5,586 bases of DNA from CAZTGZ01 sp044339595 (GTDB taxonomy: Bacteria; Bacteroidota; Bacteroidia; NS11-12g; UBA9320). Below are positions 1 to 5,586 of this stretch, one piece after another. The stretch spans positions 1 through 5,586 of the forward strand of contig JBIIVF010000230.1 of assembly GCA_044339595.1 (NCBI GenBank), read 5' to 3'. Every line of letters begins with the position of its first letter. The first letter of the stretch is position 1. The notes under the pieces are model-generated. The model did no database searches. It was not told the DNA's origin and was given only the letters and a program-made list of their open reading frames with translations. The translations under genes were made by a program, and so were the position numbers.

Positions 1-291
1 GTTTTGAGCGAGGTCATTTTGAGAAGAAGGATCGCCTTCACCATAACCTTTTACGGTTAATTGAGAAGCACTCACTCCTTTTTTCTTCAGGTATTCATTT
101 ACTGAAACGGCACGTTTACTAGACAACCATGTATTGTAAGAATCAGAACCTCTTTCATCTGTATGACCAGCTACTTGAATCTTCAAGTTTGGATTTTTCT
201 TTAAGATTTCAGCAAGGTTATCCAATTCTGAAGAAGCAACGGTAGAAATATCCCATTTGTTGGTTTCGAAATAAACGTTAGAGAATGAATA
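1..291 (-). other. OmpA-family C-terminal peptidoglycan-binding domain (partial)
   Basis: From about residue 386 the sequence follows the OmpA/MotB pattern. There is an opening strand containing V-Y-F-E-T (391-395) and helix 403-417. The V-A-G-H-T-D-E-R-G loop follows at 425-433, then N438, L-S-x-x-R-A at 441-446, V449, Y452-L453 and G-Y-G-E at 467-470, with P473. D430 and R445 match the Asp and Arg that bind diaminopimelate of peptidoglycan in this family. The window ends just before the final N-R-R-V strand. The domain would fix the outer-membrane barrel to the cell wall. Confidence 0.93.
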
Positions 292-1446
292 TACATCTCC
301 TTTGTTTACATTGTTAAGACCACCATCTTCGATTGATTTCATGAAATCTTCGAACTTATTCAGACGTTGTTTGATGTTTTCTAATTCATCATCCGTATCA
401 TCAATGTCCTCAGTATTTTGCTTGATATCATCTTTGTTCTTCTGAACTTCTTTTCCTAAGGAATCAACGTCATCAGAATTCTTCTTCACTTTATCATCAA
501 TTTCTTTGAACTTCTTCTTGATTTCAGGATCATCAGAAGGTTTTCCACCAAAATGATATCCGATCAATACTTCATGAGCGCCTTTCAAATATTGCTTTTG
601 AGCGTTCACCGCCATATCGTAGGCATAACCTACAACAAACTGATCTGCCACTTTAAATCCAGTAGAGAAAGTAGCTGCATAGGCACTGCGATACATGGCT
701 CCAATCCACACTTTGCGCATGTAACTAACCATGGCATTGATGTCATATTGAAGAGGTGCACCAGGGGTAGCTCTAAGCAATACAGTAGGTTCTAACCACC
801 ACTTTCCGTCCTTCAAATCAATGTCGTAATTAGCATTGAAGATATAATGTCTTCTCATTCCATATACTACGTCTTTAATTGCAGGGTTTGACAAAGACTT
901 ATAAGATAAATCATTCCCTATGATCTGCGGTACAGAGAAACCTACATTTAATTTCTTCCAGTTATAATTAACACCAAAATTAGCATCAAAACCAGTTGCA
1001 TTTTCATATGAGTTTCTGATTACCGGATCATCAAGATCTTTTGGATTAATTTTAGAGAAGTCAATTCTGTTATCCAAGAACCCAAGTGACAACCCGAAAG
1101 ACAAAATTTGATCTTCATCGAAATTTATGCCATAACGATAAGCTACTTGTCCACCTGTGATGTTGAATTGACCTGCTTCATCTCTGAATAAACCCATTCC
1201 GATACCAATGTTCTTCTTTTTCATAGGGCCATCCATGGTTACCATTTTGGTATTCGGTGCACCAGGAACACTATTCCATTGATTTCTGTTAATGATATAC
1301 GCCTGACCGTAGCTTTGGGCACCGGCAAGTGCAGGATTATACAAAAACTTGTTGTAGTAATAGTGGCTCATCAAGGGTACCTGCTGTGCGAAGGTACCCG
1401 TGATGCCTACTACCACAAATGCAATGAGTGATGCTAACTTTTTCAT
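1..1446 (-). CDS. PorP/SprF-family T9SS outer-membrane protein fused to an OmpA-type peptidoglycan-binding domain; 3'-partial
   Basis: This is an outer-membrane protein of the T9SS PorP/SprF family, probably the dedicated partner that secretes or anchors the large type B cargo encoded just upstream. The frame runs 482 codons from the ATG at 1446 to the left edge with no stop. Parts in order are a signal peptide (1-20), the PorP/SprF barrel (about 21-302), a charged heptad-repeat linker (313-372) and an OmpA C-terminal domain (about 386 to the edge). Family marks include NPALAG at 37-42, N-R-N-Q-W at 53-57 and G-A-H-E-V-x-I-G-Y near 300, which closes the barrel. The plain family is usually about 300-350 residues, so the linker and OmpA part are an extension. 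The frame stops at an Asn (N482) where OmpA domains usually read N-R-R-V, so only a short tail is probably missing. Assignment of the barrel and OmpA domain is firm; the pairing with the adhesin is inferred from position and the sprB-sprF precedent. Confidence 0.93.
   Translation of the reverse strand, partial: MKKLASLIAFVVVGITGTFAQQVPLMSHYYYNKFLYNPALAGAQSYGQAYIINRNQWNSVPGAPNTKMVTMDGPMKKKNIGIGMGLFRDEAGQFNITGGQVAYRYGINFDEDQILSFGLSLGFLDNRIDFSKINPKDLDDPVIRNSYENATGFDANFGVNYNWKKLNVGFSVPQIIGNDLSYKSLSNPAIKDVVYGMRRHYIFNANYDIDLKDGKWWLEPTVLLRATPGAPLQYDINAMVSYMRKVWIGAMYRSAYAATFSTGFKVADQFVVGYAYDMAVNAQKQYLKGAHEVLIGYHFGGKPSDDPEIKKKFKEIDDKVKKNSDDVDSLGKEVQKNKDDIKQNTEDIDDTDDELENIKQRLNKFEDFMKSIEDGGLNNVNKGDVYSFSNVYFETNKWDISTVASSELDNLAEILKKNPNLKIQVAGHTDERGSDSYNTWLSSKRAVSVNEYLKKKGVSASQLTVKGYGEGDPSSQNDLAQN
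331..510 (-). other. Heptad-repeat coiled-coil linker with Asn at d positions
   Basis: Residues 313-372 are highly charged (Lys, Asp, Glu) and keep an unbroken seven-residue hydrophobic ladder: F313, V320, V327, V334, I341, I348, L355, L362, M369. The partner (d) positions are I316, N323, L330, N337, N344, T351, I358, F365, I372. The V/I-x-x-N blocks at 320, 334 and 341 resemble the N-at-d layers known from trimeric coiled coils of autotransporter adhesins. The segment sits between the barrel and the OmpA domain, so it should lie in the periplasm. Confidence 0.8.
541..1386 (-). other. PorP/SprF beta-barrel domain
   Basis: Residues 21-302 carry the family pattern. There is an early Y-x-x-x-x-F-L-Y-N-P-A-L-A-G segment ending at G42, then N-R-N-Q-W at 53-57. 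An I-G-I-G-M-G-L-F strand (80-87) is followed by D89 and G92. Alternating hydrophobic/polar strands then run to a closing strand ending G-Y-x-F-G-G at 296-301. The known role of the family is an outer-membrane component of the T9SS or a partner for secretion and attachment of SprB-like cargo. PorP in Porphyromonas also takes part in signalling to the PorXY system; there is no evidence for that function here. Confidence 0.88.
1387..1446 (-). other. Sec signal peptide of the PorP/SprF-like protein
   Basis: Residues 1-20 have a positive start (M-K-K), a hydrophobic core (about L4-G14) and a small-residue end T-F-A, with likely signal peptidase I cleavage between A20 and Q21. There is no lipobox cysteine, so it is not a lipoprotein. 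The mature protein would begin Q-Q-V-P, typical of the PorP/SprF family. Confidence 0.88.
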
Positions 1447-1481
1447 TTTATTTCTCATTATTTGGGATTGACTTATATTAA
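1447..1481 (-). promoter_or_regulatory. 35-bp intergenic gap and AT-rich translation start of the PorP/SprF-like gene
   Basis: The gap between the adhesin stop codon and the downstream ATG is 35 bp. It is very AT-rich, and there is no GGAGG-like Shine-Dalgarno sequence in front of the ATG at 1446, which is normal for Bacteroidota. No hairpin terminator or recognisable -33/-7 promoter is evident, so the two genes are probably transcribed together. A second in-frame ATG at 1458-1456 would add four residues (MRNK) before the chosen start. Either start gives a valid signal peptide. The A-rich stretch directly before 1446 slightly favours the downstream one. Confidence 0.6.
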
Positions 1482-4400
1482 TTATTTGGTTCTAATCAGG
1501 TTGATAACCCCTTTGTAAACAACACCATTGAAGTTCTTACTTGAAATGATATAGTAGTAAGCTCCATCTGGGAGATCCTTACCATCATAAGTTCCATCCC
1601 AACCACTGATATTCTGATAGTTGGTAGTCTTGAATACTTCCATACCGTATCTGTTTACAATCACTACTTCAGCTTCTGGATAAGCTTCGATGTTGTCAAT
1701 TACCCAACGATCGTTCTTACCATCTCCGTTTGGAGTGACTACGTTGTAAACAACCAACTTGAAGTTGTCAAGCACTACGATTGTTACTGTATCTCTACTT
1801 ACGCAGCTGTTGCTATCTGTTACAGTTACTATGTATTGAGTTGTATTCAACATCGCTTCTGCTATTGGATCAGCAATTCCGGCGTTATTCAAGTAATCAG
1901 CAGGGTTCCAAGAGTAAACCTCACCACCACTTGCGTGTAACTGGATTGATTCACCTTTATTAATGGTATCTCTGTCTTGGTTTACTTTATCAGCCGGCCA
2001 AGCTTTAGCATTTGGCAATGACCAAACATTTACAAAAATGCTGTCTTCATTTGCACATCCTATCGGAGGAGCAGTGATTCTCACTTTGTACCAACCGGTT
2101 GCTTTCGCTACGATTGATCCGGTAGTTGCACCAGTTGACCAGTTATAAGTTCTTGCGTTGCTGTTAGCGCTTAATGTTACGCTATCACCGAAGCAGAAGC
2201 TAGTCGGGCCACCGGCAGTTAACTGTACAGCTGGCAATGCCAACACGTCAGCCAAACCGGTTACTGTATGATCACAACCTTTATCAGAAACCACTCTCAA
2301 AGTAGTAGTATATGAGCCAGGTCTTGCATAAGTGTGTGAAGGATTGGTTAGACCACTGAAGGTAGTGTCACCAAAGTTCCAGTAGTATTCAGTGATTGTT
2401 CCTGTAGCAACTGAAGAAGTATTTACAAAGTCAGAAGCTTCACCGATACATCTTGGAGCTACAGTGAATGATGCCACAGGGTTTGGATTAACTGTCACAG
2501 CTCTAACAATAGTATCCTTACATCCGAAGTTGCTGGTAGCGATCAATCTAATATTGAACGAACCAAATCCAGTGAATGTAAACGATGGATCTTTTTGAGT
2601 AGAAGTGCCTTGTCCTGCGAAATCCCAATCATAAGTCATGGTACCTGCACCGATGGCTGAAGCATTTACAAAACTCATGGCATCGTCCTGACAAACAGGT
2701 TGTGCTACGAAATTGGCTTCAGGTAAGGTGTAGACAGTAATTGACTTAGTAACGCTAGACTGACAGCCATTATTGGTGGTTACAGTTAAGGTTACAAGGT
2801 AAGTACCTGCGCTTGTATATCTATGTGTTGGATTTTGCAAGGTAGAAGTATTACCATCTCCGAAACTCCAAGCCCATCCTGTGATACTACCCGGTGCTAC
2901 CGTAGAAGCGTCTGTGAATGAAGCGATGCTATTCTGACAGGCGTTAGCTGTGTTGAAGTTAGCAATTGGGTTAGCGAATACAGTTACAGTTCTGCTAATT
3001 TCACTTGTACAAGAATTATCTGAAGTAGCAACTAATCTAGCAGTGTACGTTCCAGGATTTCTGTATGCGTGAGTAGGATTAATGTTAGTTGAAGAGTCTC
3101 CGTCACCGAAGAACCATTTGAAACCTCCAATTAAGCCTTCAGCAATGGTTGAGTTGTTTGTGAATACAACTAGGGTATCAGCACAAGCGCTGGTTGCAGT
3201 GAACGCAGGAGATGGGTTTGGAGTAACCTTACCTTCAGCCTGACTCACAATGGTGCTGTTCACACAACCATAAGTAGTGTTTTCAACATTCACTATTTTC
3301 ACAACGATTGTGTTTGGATAGGTAAATCCGGCAGTCAAGATAGACTTGGTACCAGGACCTGTTCCAGTCACTGTTTGAACCGCTCCACCATTTACTGTGT
3401 AACGAACTGTCCAATTATCAACTGTAGCAATGTTGGCAACAGTTACATCAAATCTAGCACCTACACCAGGACAAACTCTTGGTGAACCTGTTACCAGAGC
3501 CGTTGGCAACTGAATAACGGTTACAGTCGCTGTTGAAGAATATGTACCTGAGCATGGTCCGCTCTTCACATATACTCTGTAGATAGTTGTAGTGGTCAAG
3601 TTGCTGTAAGAGAATGTATTATTCTTATTAGCAGTTACTGTCCAAGTATTTCCACCATCTGTGCTGTATTCCCAATATTGAATTGCTCCTACATTTCCAT
3701 TCAAGGTAAGTGTACCAGATGCAGTACCTGCACAACCTACAGCTGTGCTTGGTGACAATGTACCACCTACAGAAGCAGGAGAAACATTAATGTTAACTGA
3801 ATCAGTCAATACACGTGTACAGAATGGGGTTGCTGTTATGGCTATGTTGGTAAGTTTAACTGTTGTTACGCTTACTGAAGCACCGATACCAGTAGAGACG
3901 TTAAATGAACCAGGACCTGTTCCATTTCTCAAACCAGATACACCGTTCACTTCATAGTTCAATGTCCAAGGATCAGTTGTACGCACATTGCTCACATCCA
4001 CTCTGAAGGATACCAAAGTACCCACACAGAGTGAATCCGGTGCACTGCTGATGGTAGCGATTGGGTTCTGAAGAACTGTAATCACCGCCTTGTCAGATGC
4101 TGTATTGGTACAACCTAAACCATTGGTTTGAGTAATTCTAATCAATTCAATGGTAGTTGTAGTAGAGAATGGTCCAACGTTCCAAGCAAGAGATGTACCA
4201 GTGCCACTTACGGTCTTATCTGTTCCATTCTCCTTGTAATTGATTGTCCAAGTATCAGTTGAAGTCAGGTTACCAATTGTAAGGTTCAAGGTAGTAGAAG
4301 ATCCGGCACAGATGGTCTGTGTTGGATTCACTATCGCAACCGTTGGTAATTCTTGAATATCTACGATGAATGCATTAGAGAATGCATCTGGACAAGCACC

Positions 4401-5586
4401 ATTCTTCACAACTACTCTGTACCATGTTTTGGTAGTCAAATTACTGAAGCTATAAGAAGTAGCTGTATTAGCGATATCGAAGTAGTTGGTTCCGTCAGTT
4501 GAATACTGCCATTTCTGGATTGCACCTCTAAAGCCTGACAGAGACAATGTACCGTTGCTGCCTTTACATACTTTTGAAGGACCAGTTAATGAGCCGCCCA
4601 ATGAAGTAGAATCCACCATAATAGTGATAGAATCTGACAATGGGCTAGTACAGTTAGGATTAGATCCAGTATTAGTAATACTCAAGAATCTAACACCGTT
4701 TGCACCTTCATTATTCAATACTCCAATGTTGAAAGAGAATGAACCTGAACCCACACCCGTAGTTGTTTGGTTAGAGCCATTGTTCACACGATACAATAAC
4801 ACCCATGATTGTGTAGATCTCACTCTACTTACCTCAACTGTTATGGCAGGATTATCTCCTTTACATACATTCTTTGGATAGCTTGTGATATGAACAAGTG
4901 GGTTGTCTATTACAGTAATGGTTGCTGTTGCATTATTTACCAAACTATTATTGGTACACAATGGAGCTCCTGAAGTGATTCTAATTGACTGTAAAGTGAT
5001 ATCAGTTGTTTGACTCAAAGTAGAAGTAAACAACGTATCATTGGTTACAGCACCTGTGCCAGTTCTAGTTTTGGTGGTAGATCCTTCAAGATAAGTGATT
5101 TCCCATGTTTGAGCACTGCTCACATTGGTTACTGAGAAAAGTACCCAAGTAGAAGAACCTTCACAAATTGTCTTAGAACCTCCAGTGATTGTTGCAACCG
5201 GCAATTCATTCACTGTAATAGTTACAGTTGATGAATAAGCAGGAGCACAAGCACCGCTTCTTACAAGCACTCTGTAGTTTGTTGTTTTCAGAAGATTAGC
5301 ATAGCTGTAGTTATTGGTAGTATTGGCTATGTTGGTCCAAGTAGCACCATTGTCTTCAGAATATTCCCATCTTACAATAGTACCTCTTGCATCAGATCCC
5401 AAAATCAAAGTACCACTATTAGCGCCTTTACAAACAGTAGCATTGGCTGACAATGTACCTCCAACAGAAGTTGGATCGATTTGGATTGTTTTGCTATCAT
5501 TAAGAATTGAGAAACAACTTGTTGTATTATTATCAATTCTAGTCAACTTAATGATTGAAGGATTAGCAGTTAAGACACACGTGGTG
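1482..5586 (-). CDS. Giant modular surface protein (PKD/Ig-like repeats) with T9SS type B (gliding motility-associated) C-terminal sorting domain; 5'-partial
   Basis: This is probably a cell-surface adhesin or matrix protein, exported across the inner membrane by Sec and across the outer membrane by the type IX system. The frame is open from the right edge to a TAA at 1484-1482. The first in-frame codon is at 5585-5583, so the visible product has 1367 residues and the start is missing. The TTG at 5546 is not a credible start: coding sequence in the repeat pattern continues 13 codons upstream of it. Domains in order are a module tail (to about residue 25), A-B-C-A-B-C-A-B modules (26-778), four PKD domains (779-1105), two Ig-like domains (1106-1261) and the sorting domain (1262-1354). 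Nearly every module has one cysteine near its start and one near its end. No enzymatic motif is seen. Composition is rich in Thr, Ser, Asn, Val and Gly, as in other Bacteroidota adhesins. The PorP/SprF-like gene follows 35 bp downstream, as sprF follows sprB. The architecture is certain enough; the ligand is unknown. Confidence 0.93.
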   Translation of the reverse strand, partial: TTCVLTANPSIIKLTRIDNNTTSCFSILNDSKTIQIDPTSVGGTLSANATVCKGANSGTLILGSDARGTIVRWEYSEDNGATWTNIANTTNNYSYANLLKTTNYRVLVRSGACAPAYSSTVTITVNELPVATITGGSKTICEGSSTWVLFSVTNVSSAQTWEITYLEGSTTKTRTGTGAVTNDTLFTSTLSQTTDITLQSIRITSGAPLCTNNSLVNNATATITVIDNPLVHITSYPKNVCKGDNPAITVEVSRVRSTQSWVLLYRVNNGSNQTTTGVGSGSFSFNIGVLNNEGANGVRFLSITNTGSNPNCTSPLSDSITIMVDSTSLGGSLTGPSKVCKGSNGTLSLSGFRGAIQKWQYSTDGTNYFDIANTATSYSFSNLTTKTWYRVVVKNGACPDAFSNAFIVDIQELPTVAIVNPTQTICAGSSTTLNLTIGNLTSTDTWTINYKENGTDKTVSGTGTSLAWNVGPFSTTTTIELIRITQTNGLGCTNTASDKAVITVLQNPIATISSAPDSLCVGTLVSFRVDVSNVRTTDPWTLNYEVNGVSGLRNGTGPGSFNVSTGIGASVSVTTVKLTNIAITATPFCTRVLTDSVNINVSPASVGGTLSPSTAVGCAGTASGTLTLNGNVGAIQYWEYSTDGGNTWTVTANKNNTFSYSNLTTTTIYRVYVKSGPCSGTYSSTATVTVIQLPTALVTGSPRVCPGVGARFDVTVANIATVDNWTVRYTVNGGAVQTVTGTGPGTKSILTAGFTYPNTIVVKIVNVENTTYGCVNSTIVSQAEGKVTPNPSPAFTATSACADTLVVFTNNSTIAEGLIGGFKWFFGDGDSSTNINPTHAYRNPGTYTARLVATSDNSCTSEISRTVTVFANPIANFNTANACQNSIASFTDASTVAPGSITGWAWSFGDGNTSTLQNPTHRYTSAGTYLVTLTVTTNNGCQSSVTKSITVYTLPEANFVAQPVCQDDAMSFVNASAIGAGTMTYDWDFAGQGTSTQKDPSFTFTGFGSFNIRLIATSNFGCKDTIVRAVTVNPNPVASFTVAPRCIGEASDFVNTSSVATGTITEYYWNFGDTTFSGLTNPSHTYARPGSYTTTLRVVSDKGCDHTVTGLADVLALPAVQLTAGGPTSFCFGDSVTLSANSNARTYNWSTGATTGSIVAKATGWYKVRITAPPIGCANEDSIFVNVWSLPNAKAWPADKVNQDRDTINKGESIQLHASGGEVYSWNPADYLNNAGIADPIAEAMLNTTQYIVTVTDSNSCVSRDTVTIVVLDNFKLVVYNVVTPNGDGKNDRWVIDNIEAYPEAEVVIVNRYGMEVFKTTNYQNISGWDGTYDGKDLPDGAYYYIISSKNFNGVVYKGVINLIRTK
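1485..1763 (-). other. T9SS type B C-terminal sorting domain (CHU_C / gliding motility-associated CTD)
   Basis: Residues 1262-1354 end the protein and match the type B T9SS sorting domain. Visible hallmarks are TPNGDGKND at 1271-1279, W1281, YP at 1289-1290, NRYG at 1298-1301 followed by V1304-F1305, GWDG at 1315-1318, LPDGAYYY at 1325-1332 and a final G-V-I-N-L strand at 1346-1350. The known role of this family is to direct cargo from the periplasm through the T9SS translocon. Unlike type A domains, type B domains depend on a co-encoded PorP/SprF-type partner in the cases studied, and such a gene follows immediately here. The N-x-D-G-x-N-D turn resembles a calcium-binding loop, but that is only a resemblance. 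There is no cysteine in this domain. Confidence 0.95.
1764..2231 (-). other. Two membrane-proximal Ig-like domains
   Basis: Residues 1106-1178 (nt 2013-2231) form a short beta-rich domain with F-C-x-G-D-S-V-x-L at 1117-1125, a YNWSTG turn at 1134-1139, GWYKV at 1151-1155 and a closing C1164. This is the layout of Ig-like domains often found just before CHU_C sorting domains. Residues 1179-1261 (nt 1764-2012) form a second one, with I-N-K-G-E-S-I-x-L at 1195-1203, Y-x-W-N-P at 1211-1215, Y-x-V-x-V-T-D at 1238-1244 and C1248. Its first cysteine is replaced by N1196, so C1248 has no partner inside the domain. Domain family names are assigned by pattern only. Confidence 0.75.
2232..3212 (-). repeat. 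Four tandem PKD domains
   Basis: Four consecutive domains of 81-82 residues lie at 779-860 (nt 2967-3212), 861-942 (2721-2966), 943-1023 (2478-2720) and 1024-1105 (2232-2477). The PKD signature W-x-F-G-D is present in the first (811-815), second (893-897) and fourth (1056-1060). It is followed by the usual NP-[ST]-H-x-Y turn and G-[TS]-Y strand (for example N823, P824, H826, Y828 and G832-Y834 in the first). The third has W974-D-F976 followed by A-G-Q-G, so the G-D turn is lost. Each domain carries a Cys pair 57 or 58 residues apart: 788/846, 870/928, 952/1009 and 1033/1091. PKD domains are beta-sandwich spacers, common in bacterial surface proteins and enzymes. Here they probably extend the outer repeats away from the membrane-proximal end. 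Confidence 0.92.
3213..5586 (-). repeat. Three-module protein super-repeat (A-B-C)n
   Basis: This is a tandem series of roughly 88-100-residue modules, with boundaries at recurring 'xLP' or 'xNP' ends. A modules: 26-116 (nt 5199-5471), 314-401 (4344-4607) and 591-681 (3504-3776). B modules: 117-216 (4899-5198), 402-495 (4062-4343) and 682-778 (3213-3503). C modules: 217-313 (4608-4898) and 496-590 (3777-4061), plus the tail of an earlier C module at the right edge. A modules begin S-[VL]-G-G-[TS]-L and contain W-[EQ]-Y-S-x-D, then S-[YF]-[AS]-N-L and Y-R-V-x-V. B and C share a core of N/R-[VLI], then W six residues after that hydrophobic residue, then Y four residues later (W148/Y152, W248/Y252, W433/Y437, W527/Y531, W712/Y716), followed by a G-x-G stretch. 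B and C are therefore probably the same fold in alternating versions. The period is 288 and then 277 residues. The repeats are diverged at the DNA level, so they are not a recent expansion. Confidence 0.85.

Noticed and set aside
553..795. Plus-strand open frame of 80 codons
   Set aside because: It is antisense to the well-supported PorP/SprF barrel, with no signal peptide, domain or credible start context.
1447..1481. Terminator or promoter between the two genes
   Set aside because: The 35-bp gap has no GC-rich inverted repeat with a T tract and no clear Bacteroidota promoter pair, so neither is called.
1485..1763. Dockerin or EF-hand calcium domain at TPNGDGKND
   Set aside because: Only one loop-like motif is present, and it is a standard part of the type B T9SS sorting domain; the surrounding strands fit that family, not a dockerin pair.
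1781..3957. Four further short plus-strand frames (1781-1963, 1963-2148, 2392-2598, 3745-3957)
   Set aside because: All are antisense shadows of the adhesin reading frame and show no protein features of their own.
4486..4881. Plus-strand open frame of 131 codons
   Set aside because: It lies wholly antisense to the A and C modules of the adhesin, has no recognisable domain, and its openness follows from the biased Thr/Ser/Asn-rich codons on the other strand.
3753..5469. Possible recent DNA-level direct repeat between A modules (shared TGACAATGTACC at 3753-3764 and 5458-5469)
   Set aside because: The exact match found by eye is only about 12 bases inside an otherwise diverged module. It reflects the conserved G-G-T-L-S protein motif rather than a recent duplication or recombination site.

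Overview
The window is from a member of the Bacteroidota (Bacteroidetes), probably one with a type IX secretion system (T9SS). Three things support this: a C-terminal 'gliding motility-associated' (CHU_C, type B) sorting domain, a PorP/SprF-family outer-membrane protein beside it, and an AT-rich translation start with no Shine-Dalgarno sequence. The class cannot be settled from this window. No RNA gene, CRISPR array, insertion sequence, tRNA or origin is visible.

Layout: both genes lie on the minus strand, so the biological order runs from high to low coordinates. Positions 5586 to 1482 hold the 3' part of a giant surface-protein gene that is open at the right edge, so its true start, signal peptide and promoter are outside the window. 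Its visible product has at least 1367 residues. It consists of the tail of one module, a super-repeat of three module types (A-B-C, A-B-C, A-B), four PKD domains, two Ig-like domains and a 93-residue type B T9SS sorting domain. After a 35-bp gap, positions 1446 to 1 hold a PorP/SprF-like gene that is cut off at the left edge only a few codons before its likely end. It encodes a signal peptide, a PorP/SprF beta-barrel, a heptad-repeat linker and an OmpA-type peptidoglycan-binding domain.

The likely joint role follows the sprB-sprF pattern of Flavobacterium johnsoniae, where a huge repetitive adhesin with a type B sorting domain is followed by the PorP/SprF-family protein needed to secrete or anchor it. 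Here the partner protein carries its own coiled coil and OmpA domain. It could therefore tie the outer-membrane anchoring point of the adhesin to the cell wall. This working arrangement is inference; the domains themselves are read from the sequence.

Residue numbers for the large protein count the codon at 5546-5544 as residue 1. That is a convenience only, because the frame continues upstream of it. Residue numbers for the PorP-like protein count the ATG at 1446-1444 as residue 1.
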